The notes beneath the pieces were generated by a model that saw nothing but the letters and a program-made list of their open reading frames with translations, searched no databases and was not told where the DNA came from. This document shows positions 1 to 5,958 of a stretch of DNA of 15,813 nt, in pieces (the stretch's first letter is position 1; each line of letters opens with the position of its first letter). A program made the translations under genes and the position numbers. The stretch lies in contig JAAXHF010000191.1 of the NCBI GenBank assembly GCA_012271025.1, forward strand, positions 1 to 15,813, written 5' to 3'. The DNA comes from Deltaproteobacteria bacterium. Its GTDB lineage: Bacteria > Desulfobacterota_B > Binatia > Bin18.

Positions 1-765
1 GCCCAGACGGTTTGATAACTCGTGGTCGGCCTTGATGGCCAGCGGGATGATTTCACGTTCTGCCCGCTCGGGCGGGATCCGATAGGCCGGACCACTGACC
101 GCCAGGCTGCCGACAACCGTGCGCGTATAGTCTTTGACCGGTACGGCGACGGTGTGCACGTCGGGCATATATTCTCCATTATCAATCGCGTAGCCCTTGC
201 TGGCGATCACGCCTAACTGCTCAATCAGAACCGGCCGGTCGGTAATCGTCCGTTGGGTGTGCAGGGTCAGCTCGTCGGACAGGATGCGCTGGATTTCCTC
301 GGTCGGCTCAAACGCCAGATGCACCTTGCCCACCGCAGTGCAGTGCAGCGGCAGGTTTTCGCCGATCTGGGAGACGATACGAACCGGCTGGTCGGACTCG
401 ACCATGGCCAGCGGCACGACTTTGCTCCTGCGCATGACGGCCACATAGGCACTCTCGCGGCAGTCTTTGACTACCTCGGTCATGATCGGCCGGGCCTGTT
501 GCAACAGGCCCATATGCTGAATATAGGTCTGGCCCAGCTGGAGGCAGTGTGTTCCCAGGCGGTAGTTTTCAGTCGAGCGGTTCTGTTCTATATAGCCACG
601 GGACTCCAGGGTTGCCAGAATACGGAAAACGTTGTTTTTATGCAGATCCAGCCGTTTGCTCAGCTCGGTCACGCCCAACTCCCCATCGCCATGGAACTGT
701 TCCAGCACATCCAAGGCATGGATCACGGCTTGGATGATATAGTTGCTTTTTTCACGGCGGACCAT
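1..765 (-). CDS. IclR-family transcriptional regulator, 3' end outside the window
   Basis: The minus-strand reading frame is open from an ATG at 765 to the window edge, giving 255 residues with no stop reached. The N-terminus has a winged helix-turn-helix (about residues 10-70) with the IclR pattern ELSKRLDLHKNNVFRILATLESRGYI in pieces. It is followed by an effector-binding domain (about 80-250) with ENLPLHCTAVGKVHLA and a late motif DYTRTVVGSLAVSGPAYRI. IclR proteins are dimeric repressors or activators of catabolic genes and usually have 250-270 residues, so only a few codons should be missing. The start is set by a strong AGGAGG just upstream (769-775). It is divergent from the amidohydrolase gene at 957, which it may control. 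That link, and the ligand, are inference. Confidence 0.93.
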   Translation of the reverse strand, partial: MVRREKSNYIIQAVIHALDVLEQFHGDGELGVTELSKRLDLHKNNVFRILATLESRGYIEQNRSTENYRLGTHCLQLGQTYIQHMGLLQQARPIMTEVVKDCRESAYVAVMRRSKVVPLAMVESDQPVRIVSQIGENLPLHCTAVGKVHLAFEPTEEIQRILSDELTLHTQRTITDRPVLIEQLGVIASKGYAIDNGEYMPDVHTVAVPVKDYTRTVVGSLAVSGPAYRIPPERAEREIIPLAIKADHELSNRLG

Positions 766-776
766 GCTTCCTCCTC

Positions 777-846
777 AAAGGGGAACAAGGTCATCATCGT
801 TCACTGTGATGACCGCCTCATCAGGAAGAGAGTAGGGTTCCCCTTT
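777..846 (-). repeat. Diverged third copy of the palindromic repeat, upstream of the IclR gene
   Basis: Outer 10-bp arms AAAGGGGAAC (777-786) and GTTCCCCTTT (837-846) are perfectly complementary. An inner hairpin pairs GGTCATC (789-795) with GATGACC (808-814). The block shares two 12-base words with the copies at 1693 and 3107: GGTCATCATCGT (789-800), and ATCAGGAAGAGA (820-831), which is the reverse complement of TCTCTTCCTGAT. Read on the minus strand, its 5' half runs colinear with the copy at 1693, while its 3' half is longer. It lies in the presumed 5' leader of the IclR gene, so it could also act as an operator or an RNA structure. Confidence 0.6.
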
Positions 847-877
847 ACACCGCTGGGCTCTAAGCAAATGACGTTCT

Positions 878-907
878 ACCCTAGAGGATGTGATTTCCCT
901 TTGTCAA
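878..907 (-). promoter_or_regulatory. Possible sigma70 promoter for the IclR gene
   Basis: On the minus strand a perfect TTGACA (907-902) is followed after 18 bases by TAGGGT (883-878), a poor -10 match. Transcription from here would run through the palindromic repeat at 777-846 before reaching the IclR start. Prediction from motif only. Confidence 0.3.
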
Positions 908-956
908 CATGGTCTGCGCCACGCTGGCCCAGCCCGGCCTGAGCAGGAGAGACACG

Positions 957-1718
957 GTGGATGCGGACACGGCTTTTGATATTCTCAACCCGGACGGGCG
1001 TTTTCCACTCCTCCTGACCTGTGAGCACGCCTCGTGTCGGGTGCCGGTCGCCTACCGCAATCTCGGCCTGAGCCAGGCTGCCCTGGGCCGGCACATCGGC
1101 TGGGATATCGGAGCCCGGGCGGTTCTTGAGGCCGTTGTGCGGAGGCTGGACGCCCCGGCGGTCTGCTCGCGCTACTCGCGTCTGCTCATCGACTGTAACC
1201 GCACGCCGGACGATCATGACCTGATCGTGAGCCACAGCGACGGGACACCCATCCCTGGTAACCAGCGTCTCTCGGCAGCCGAGCGGCACGAGCGTATCAC
1301 ACGGTTTTACCAGCCGTATCACGACGCGATTGATGCCACGCTCGGGAAGCTGCTGGCCAGGCACGTCCGGCCGGCCCTGCTCAGCCTGCACAGTTTCACC
1401 CCGGCCCTGCGCGGCCAAGCCGAGCACGAGCGCGCGTTTGACATTGGCGTGCTGTTTGATGACTACCGGGACGTGGCCGCCGACCTCGGCCGACGCTTGC
1501 ACCAGGCCGGCTATCGGGTCCGCCACAATGAGCCCTACTCCGGCTATGAGGGACTGATTTTCAGCGCCCGTAGCCATGGCCGGCGGCATCGGCTTGTGTA
1601 TCTGGAACTGGAAATGAATAATAGTCTGCTCGGGCAGCCCGACAGTATTGGCCGGATGGCGGAGGCCATCGGCGAGGCCTGCGTTGGGCTGTCAAAGTGG
1701 ACGATGATCTCTTCCTGA
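957..1718 (+). CDS. N-formylglutamate amidohydrolase-like protein (COG3931 type)
   Basis: A 253-residue cytoplasmic protein without signal peptide. Family hallmarks are visible in order: LLLTCEHASCRVP (18-30), HIGWDIGARAV (46-56), YSRLLIDCNR (73-82), SDGTPIPGN (94-102), LSLHSFTP (142-149), HNEPYSG (190-196) and LVYLELEMNNSLL (213-225). Relatives are zinc-type N-formylglutamate deformylases or amidohydrolases related to HutG; the true substrate is not shown by sequence. The start is GTG 957, preceded by AGGAGA six bases upstream; an in-frame ATG at 909 lacks a ribosome-binding site. The last eight codons and the TGA stop lie inside a palindromic repeat (1693-1744), so the tail SKWTMISS is probably repeat-derived and not native. 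It is divergent from an IclR regulator and followed 69 bases later by a formyltransferase gene. Confidence 0.85.
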   Translation: MDADTAFDILNPDGRFPLLLTCEHASCRVPVAYRNLGLSQAALGRHIGWDIGARAVLEAVVRRLDAPAVCSRYSRLLIDCNRTPDDHDLIVSHSDGTPIPGNQRLSAAERHERITRFYQPYHDAIDATLGKLLARHVRPALLSLHSFTPALRGQAEHERAFDIGVLFDDYRDVAADLGRRLHQAGYRVRHNEPYSGYEGLIFSARSHGRRHRLVYLELEMNNSLLGQPDSIGRMAEAIGEACVGLSKWTMISS

Positions 1719-1744
1719 TCTGGAGGTCATCATCGTCCACTTTG
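1693..1744 (+). repeat. Palindromic repeat copy that ends the amidohydrolase gene
   Basis: A perfect 16-bp inverted repeat pairs CAAAGTGGACGATGAT (1693-1708) with ATCATCGTCCACTTTG (1729-1744) around a 20-base centre. The centre can fold further (CTTCC with GGAGG). The 40-base core 1699-1738 matches the core at 3113-3152 at about 36 of 40 positions. There is no T-run after the stem, so it is not a classical terminator. The stop codon TGA (1716-1718) of the upstream gene lies in the loop. Confidence 0.85.
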
Positions 1745-1787
1745 TTCACGTCACATGACGGCTAAGGACAGCAGAAAAGGGGAGCGT

Positions 1788-2708
1788 ATGCGTATTATTT
1801 TGATTGGCCAAGCCGCGTTTGCCGAAAAAACCTTGGAGAAGCTGGTCGATAGAGGCGAAGAGGTGGTGGCCGTCTTTTGCCCACTGGACGCGGCCCAAGG
1901 CAGAATCGACCCGGTCAAACAACGGGCGATTGATCTCGGTATTCCCGTCCACCAGCACAAGTCGATGAAGCGGGAGCAAGCCGAGGTGGTCAAGAAGTTT
2001 GCAGACCTGAACGCCGATCTGGCGATTCTGGCCTTTGTGACCCAGATTGTGCCGCCAGCCGTCTTTAATACGCCCAAGTGGGGCAGTATCTGTTTTCATC
2101 CGTCGCTGCTGCCCAAGTATCGTGGCCGGAGCGCGATGAACTGGGCTCTGATCAACGGCGAAACCACAACCGGCCTGACCCTGTTCTGGGTTGATGAGGG
2201 GATCGATACCGGGCCGATTCTGTTGCAGAAAGAGGTCGCGGTCGATCCTGACGACACCACCGGCACGCTGTACTTCAACAAAATCTTTTCGCTCGGCGTT
2301 GACGCTATTGCCGAGTCGGTTGACCTGATCGAGGCCGGCAATCCGCCCCGCCTGGTTCAGGACGAGTCGCTGGCCAACTACGATCCGCCGTGCGCCGATG
2401 AACACGGCCAGATCGACTGGTCCAAGCCCGCCCAGCAGATCTACAACCAGATCCGGGGCTGTGACCCGCAGCCCGGCGCGCATACCGTCTGGCAGGGCCA
2501 GATGATTCGCCTGTACGACTGTCGGCTGCAGCCCGCCAGCGGCACGGCTGCAGCCGGACAGGTGCTTGAGGTCGATCAGGAAACCGTCAGCATCGCGGCT
2601 TCCGGGGGCACGCTGGTGGCCGGGAAAATGCGCAGCCAGGGCAAGAAGCTGGCCGCCGCAGAAGTGGCCAAACAGAGCGGTTTGGGGGTGGGGGACAGGC
2701 TGGGCTAA
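1788..2708 (+). CDS. Formyltransferase-family protein resembling the 10-formyl-THF hydrolase domain
   Basis: 306 residues, close in size to methionyl-tRNA formyltransferase, with an N-terminal formyltransferase fold (1-185) and a C-terminal Fmt-like domain (205-306). Motifs: MRIILIGQAAF at the start, CFHPSLLPKYRG with catalytic His104, and VDEGIDTGPILLQKE with catalytic Asp140. The HPSLLP form and the WSKPAQQIYNQIRG motif are closer to the hydrolase domain of 10-formyltetrahydrofolate dehydrogenase (ALDH1L type) than to true Fmt, which usually has NxHxSLLP. No aldehyde dehydrogenase part follows, and there is no ACT domain as in PurU. The likely role is formyl transfer or hydrolysis from 10-formyl-THF; the acceptor is unknown. 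ATG 1788 follows AAAGGGGAG; an in-frame ATG at 1755 has no ribosome-binding site. It follows the amidohydrolase gene on the same strand. Confidence 0.88.
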   Translation: MRIILIGQAAFAEKTLEKLVDRGEEVVAVFCPLDAAQGRIDPVKQRAIDLGIPVHQHKSMKREQAEVVKKFADLNADLAILAFVTQIVPPAVFNTPKWGSICFHPSLLPKYRGRSAMNWALINGETTTGLTLFWVDEGIDTGPILLQKEVAVDPDDTTGTLYFNKIFSLGVDAIAESVDLIEAGNPPRLVQDESLANYDPPCADEHGQIDWSKPAQQIYNQIRGCDPQPGAHTVWQGQMIRLYDCRLQPASGTAAAGQVLEVDQETVSIAASGGTLVAGKMRSQGKKLAAAEVAKQSGLGVGDRLG

Positions 2709-2720
2709 GGAGATTGCCCA

Positions 2721-2745
2721 AGGGCGGTCGCAGGGAGCCGCCCCT
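2721..2745. repeat. GGGCGG/CCGCCC hairpin between convergent genes
   Basis: GGGCGG (2722-2727) pairs with CCGCCC (2738-2743) around a 10-base loop. It fills the short gap between the formyltransferase stop (2708) and the stop codon of the biotin carrier gene (2744-2746) on the other strand. It resembles the hairpin at 9443-9464. It may end transcription from both sides, although it lacks a T-run, so that role is inference. Confidence 0.55.
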
Positions 2746-3301
2746 ACGAGGTCAGCGGCTCCAGCTCGACCAGGATTTGGCCCAGTTCGACCAGCTCTCC
2801 CGGTGCGACATGAATCGTTTTCACCTTGGCCCGTGCGCCGCTGGCCAGGGTGTTTTCCATTTTCATGGCTTCGAGCACCACCAGGGTCTGGTTGGCCTCA
2901 ACCTCATCGCCCTGGCTGACTCGGACCTCAAGAATTTTGCCCGGCATAGGCGAGCGGATTTCGGGCTCCCAGCCACCGGCCTGGCTTTTGCGCTCACGGC
3001 CCTGGTTGCCCTGGGCTGTACTGAATTCGTACACCCGGCCCTCGACGGCGACCAGAATGCGGCCGCCGTGGCTGACGACATGAGCCTGGACCGCTCGGCC
3101 ATCAAGCAACATGGACGATGATCTCTTCCTGCTCGGCCGGTCATCATCGTCCATGTTGAAAAGCAGTGTCATTGACCCGTTGCGGGCCGAGATCAGCTGG
3201 GCCTGCCCGCTGTGCCCGTTCAGGCTGAATTCGTACCTGTCCCCGCTCTGGGTGTAGTCGAGGACCAGCGCTTCGTCCTGTGCGTACAGGGTGGTCTTCA
3301 T
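2744..3301 (-). CDS. Biotinyl carrier (BT-BCCP) part of an acyl-CoA carboxylase alpha subunit, with an inserted palindromic repeat
   Basis: 185 residues. The C-terminal biotinyl domain (about 113-183) contains EAMKMEN with the biotin-accepting Lys147 and the flanking PMPGKILEV. The N-terminal part (1-95) matches the BT linker domain that joins biotin carboxylase to the carrier in PccA/MccA-type alpha subunits. Residues about 49-65 (NMDDDDRPSRKRSSSML) are encoded by a palindromic repeat and interrupt the otherwise continuous stretch MTLLF...LLDGRAV. The ATG at 3301 is separated from the biotin carboxylase reading frame by only TAG and one CGG codon, in the same frame. AGGA lies nine bases upstream, so re-initiation or coupled translation is possible. 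Biotin carried here would shuttle carboxyl groups to a carboxyltransferase that is not in this window. Confidence 0.9.
   Translation of the reverse strand: MKTTLYAQDEALVLDYTQSGDRYEFSLNGHSGQAQLISARNGSMTLLFNMDDDDRPSRKRSSSMLLDGRAVQAHVVSHGGRILVAVEGRVYEFSTAQGNQGRERKSQAGGWEPEIRSPMPGKILEVRVSQGDEVEANQTLVVLEAMKMENTLASGARAKVKTIHVAPGELVELGQILVELEPLTS
3107..3158. repeat. Palindromic repeat copy inserted in frame in the biotin carrier gene
   Basis: A perfect 16-bp inverted repeat pairs CAACATGGACGATGAT (3107-3122) with ATCATCGTCCATGTTG (3143-3158) around a 20-base centre. It is the same family as 1693-1744, and the two stems differ by two compensatory pairs (A-T to C-G, and G-C to A-T). It keeps the host reading frame open and adds about 17 charged and serine-rich residues. 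Confidence 0.9.
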
Positions 3302-3304
3302 CCG

Positions 3305-4795
3305 CTAGTGTCCTAAGCGCCAGCCGCCGAGCTGGGTCCAGGGGCTTGGTGGGGGGGAGTGTGGGCTTGGTGCCTGGCCGGAACTTGGCTGGGTCTGGCC
3401 CAGCGCCGCAGCCAGGGCGGCGACCGAGCGATGGGTGGTCGTATCCGGCTGCCAGTTCTGGAAGTGTTCGGCCAGAAAGCCGGTATGGGTGTGCCCGGCA
3501 ATGAAGGCCGGATGGGCCAACACATCAAGGAGAAACGGTCCGTTTGTGATCGGGCCGAGCACCACACACTGGCGCAGGGCGGCCTGCATACGTTGGCGCG
3601 CCTGCTCGCGGTCTTGGCCCCAAGTGGACAGCTTGGCAATCAGCGGGTCGTAGTACACGCTGACCTGGCTGTCCAGTTCCACCCCCGCGTCAACCCGAAC
3701 GCCGGGCCCGGCAGGCGGCTGCCAGGCCAAGACCGGCCCGGGGGCGGGCAGGAAGCCGTTGGCCGGGTCTTCGGCGTACAGCCGGCACTCACACGCGTGG
3801 CCGCTGGGCTGAATAGCGTCCTGACCGAAGCCCAGCTCTTCGCCGGCGGCAATCCGGATTTGTTCGCGGACCAGGTCGAGGCCGGTAACCAGCTCCGTAA
3901 TCGGGTGTTCGACCTGGAGTCGGGCATTGACTTCCAAGAAGTAAAAACGGCCCTGATCATCCAGGATGAATTCGACCGTGCCGGCGTTGTAATAGCCTGC
4001 GGCTCGGGCTACGGCCAGGGCCGCTCGGGTCATGTCTGCCCGCAGCGGCTCGGAGACCGCAGGGGACGGCGTTTCTTCAAAAATTTTCTGATAGCGGCGC
4101 TGAATCGAGCATTCCCGCTCACCCAGATGGACCAGCGTCCCGTGCTGGTCGCCCAGCAGCTGGACTTCGACGTGGTGCGGTTTTTCCAGGTAGCGCTCAA
4201 TATATACCGTGCCCTCGGCAAAGGCGGCTGCGGCTTCGCGCTGGGCGGCCGCCAGGGCCTCGTCCAGCTCGTCGTAGCTGCGGACAATCCGCATGCCTTT
4301 GCCGCCCCCGCCAGCCGCAGCTTTGATCAACAGCGGATAGCCGAGTGCCTCGACCTGTTCTTTGAGCACCGCCGGCTCGGTCGCCGGCTGTTCCAGGGCC
4401 GGGATGACCGGCACCCCGAGCGCGGCAACGGTCTGGCGGGCGAAGATTTTGTTGCCAACGGCCGACAAGGATTGCGGCGCCGGCCCGATAAAGGTCAAAC
4501 CGGCCTCATGCACCTGCTGGGCAAACGCGGCGTTTTCCGACAGAAACCCGTAGCCCGGATGAATCGCCTGGGCGCCGGTGTGTTGGGCGGCGGCAATAAT
4601 CGCCGCGCCGTTCAGGTAGCTTTCGGTGGCGGGCGCCGGGCCGATACACACCGCTTCGTCAGCCGCGTGCAGATGGGGAGAAGACAGGTCGGCCTCGGAA
4701 TACACCGCCACGGCCGCGATGCCCATCTCTTGACAAGTTCGGGCGACGCGGGCGGCGATTTCCCCACGGTTGGCGATCAGAATCTTTTTGAACAC
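3305..4795 (-). CDS. Biotin carboxylase part of an acyl-CoA carboxylase alpha subunit
   Basis: 496 residues starting at GTG 4795 (FKKILIANRGEIAARV follows directly). It performs ATP-dependent carboxylation of biotin with bicarbonate. Visible motifs: HPGYGFLSEN (79-88), the ATP-grasp glycine loop AAGGGGKGM (160-168), HHVEVQ (207-212), ERECSIQRRYQK (226-237) and EVNARLQVEH (288-297) with the catalytic Glu and Arg. The core domain ends near residue 445. A Pro/Ser-rich linker (about 466-488) follows and then WTQLGGWRLGH, which is how the BT domain begins in fused alpha subunits. The frame then meets TAG (3307-3305) and continues in phase into the carrier gene, so this looks like a formerly fused protein of about 665-683 residues. 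It follows the kinase gene after 3 bases. Propionyl-, methylcrotonyl- or acetyl-CoA specificity cannot be told, because the beta subunit determines it. Confidence 0.93.
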   Translation of the reverse strand: MFKKILIANRGEIAARVARTCQEMGIAAVAVYSEADLSSPHLHAADEAVCIGPAPATESYLNGAAIIAAAQHTGAQAIHPGYGFLSENAAFAQQVHEAGLTFIGPAPQSLSAVGNKIFARQTVAALGVPVIPALEQPATEPAVLKEQVEALGYPLLIKAAAGGGGKGMRIVRSYDELDEALAAAQREAAAAFAEGTVYIERYLEKPHHVEVQLLGDQHGTLVHLGERECSIQRRYQKIFEETPSPAVSEPLRADMTRAALAVARAAGYYNAGTVEFILDDQGRFYFLEVNARLQVEHPITELVTGLDLVREQIRIAAGEELGFGQDAIQPSGHACECRLYAEDPANGFLPAPGPVLAWQPPAGPGVRVDAGVELDSQVSVYYDPLIAKLSTWGQDREQARQRMQAALRQCVVLGPITNGPFLLDVLAHPAFIAGHTHTGFLAEHFQNWQPDTTTHRSVAALAAALGQTQPSSGQAPSPHSPPPSPWTQLGGWRLGH

Positions 4796-4798
4796 GAC

Positions 4799-5806
4799 TC
4801 ACTGCACCTTCTGGTACTTGCGATAGTCGTAGCCGGTTGCCATGGCCAGCAGCAGCTTGTCCATACCGCCCTGGCGCTCGCGACGCAGGACGGCCAAGCG
4901 GTCCAGAAAGTCCTGGTAGTCCTTGTGGACCCGCCGCTTACGGTTGACGCTGCGAAAGACAAAATCCTTCAGCCGGGTGACGGTGAAACGCAGGGCCGAA
5001 AACCGGAGTTCATTGGGAAAGGCGTCCCACTCGACCAGGGCCAGGGTCCGCATTTCCTGGTAGCCGTCAATCAGAGCGTTGAAGCGGTCGAGGTGGTAAC
5101 GCCCGTCCAGATAACACAGCGCATTCACCGCAGTGGCCAGGTCACTGATCAGTTTTCCCTGTGCCGCAGCCTCAAAATCGAGGACGCCGGACACCTTTTT
5201 GCCCCGGAACAGCAGGTTGTCGGCAAACAGGTCGCCATGAATGACGCCCTTTGGCAGCCGCTCTTCGAGATACTCCTCATGGTGGGCCAGCTCATCGTCC
5301 AGGGTGTGTTTGACCTGCTTCAGGTGGGCCGGCAGGTTCATTCGCAGGTAGAGGTTTCGAATGCAGGCAAAGCTGAAACGGTTCTTCAGGCTGGGTTTAT
5401 AGCTTTGCCCGGCCAGATGGAGGGTGGCGAGTGTTTTCCCGACCTGGTGCAGATGCTCGGGGCTTATTTGCTCGACAGCACGTTCCTTGCCGGACAGGGC
5501 GGCGTACACCGACACGACCTTGCCTCTGTACTCACGCAGCAGCAGACCGTTTTGGTCGGCAATCGGCCTCGGACAGGCGATGCCCTTGGTCCGCAGAAAG
5601 GCGAGCAGTTCAATCTCGCGCTGCGCCTGCTCGGCGTCCTTGACCTCGTCTACCTTGAGAAAGAATTTGCTTTTGCCGAATTCGAGCCGGTAGTAGGTAT
5701 TGACGGAGCCGGCAGCGACGCCACAGAAGGCCGACAGCTCCCCCAGCTTATAGGGTTTGATGAGGCTTTCCAGTGTTCTTCGCTTGAGGACGGTGTGGAC
5801 CGCCAT
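4799..5806 (-). CDS. Homoserine kinase (ThrB type II) / APH-family phosphotransferase
   Basis: 335 residues with the start at ATG 5806 (MAVHTVLKRR), preceded by a GGGGCGGC stretch. The start resembles other type II homoserine kinases, and the longer frame upstream (to 5857) has no ribosome-binding site. The fold is that of aminoglycoside phosphotransferases: VIHGDLFADNLLF with catalytic Asp192 (188-200) and the metal-binding VLDFEAAAQG (208-217), with LYD-like ISDLATAVNAL after it. AAGSVNTYY (31-39) matches the GIAAGTENTNY nucleotide-loop region of ThrB. Its suggested role is phosphorylation of homoserine in threonine synthesis. It stands first in a three-gene set with biotin carboxylase and carrier genes (3-base gaps), which is unusual for a threonine gene, so another small-molecule substrate is possible. 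Confidence 0.8.
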   Translation of the reverse strand: MAVHTVLKRRTLESLIKPYKLGELSAFCGVAAGSVNTYYRLEFGKSKFFLKVDEVKDAEQAQREIELLAFLRTKGIACPRPIADQNGLLLREYRGKVVSVYAALSGKERAVEQISPEHLHQVGKTLATLHLAGQSYKPSLKNRFSFACIRNLYLRMNLPAHLKQVKHTLDDELAHHEEYLEERLPKGVIHGDLFADNLLFRGKKVSGVLDFEAAAQGKLISDLATAVNALCYLDGRYHLDRFNALIDGYQEMRTLALVEWDAFPNELRFSALRFTVTRLKDFVFRSVNRKRRVHKDYQDFLDRLAVLRRERQGGMDKLLLAMATGYDYRKYQKVQ

Positions 5807-5869
5807 GCTGCCGCCCCGTATGTCCGTGTTGTGATCAACGACTCTGAAAACAGGCAAATACAGTGACTT

Positions 5870-5898
5870 AGCTTACTCTCTGACTTCTGTCATGTCAA
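5870..5898 (-). promoter_or_regulatory. Predicted sigma70 promoter of the kinase-carboxylase operon
   Basis: On the minus strand TTGACA (5898-5893) is followed after exactly 17 bases by TAAGCT (5875-5870), about 65 bases before the kinase start at 5806. The -35 is perfect and the -10 is moderate. Confidence 0.5.
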
Positions 5899-5958
5899 GA
5901 AAAAATGACTGAGCGCCCATTCAGGGCAGCGTTCGCCCGGCCTCGGTCGGGTGACGGT

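Noticed and set aside
777..846. CRISPR-like repeat or riboswitch
   Set aside because: There is no regular repeat-spacer pattern, and the block is explained by the palindromic family.
253..942. 229-residue plus-strand open frame
   Set aside because: Antisense to the IclR gene, which has a strong ribosome-binding site and family motifs.
1693..1744. Rho-independent terminator for the amidohydrolase gene
   Set aside because: The stem is long, but the 20-base loop and the lack of a T-run do not fit, and the same sequence occurs inside a coding gene.
3359..5866. 835-residue plus-strand open frame
   Set aside because: It is antisense to the carboxylase and kinase genes, whose motifs are clear; the frame has no recognisable domain and reflects GC-rich codon use.
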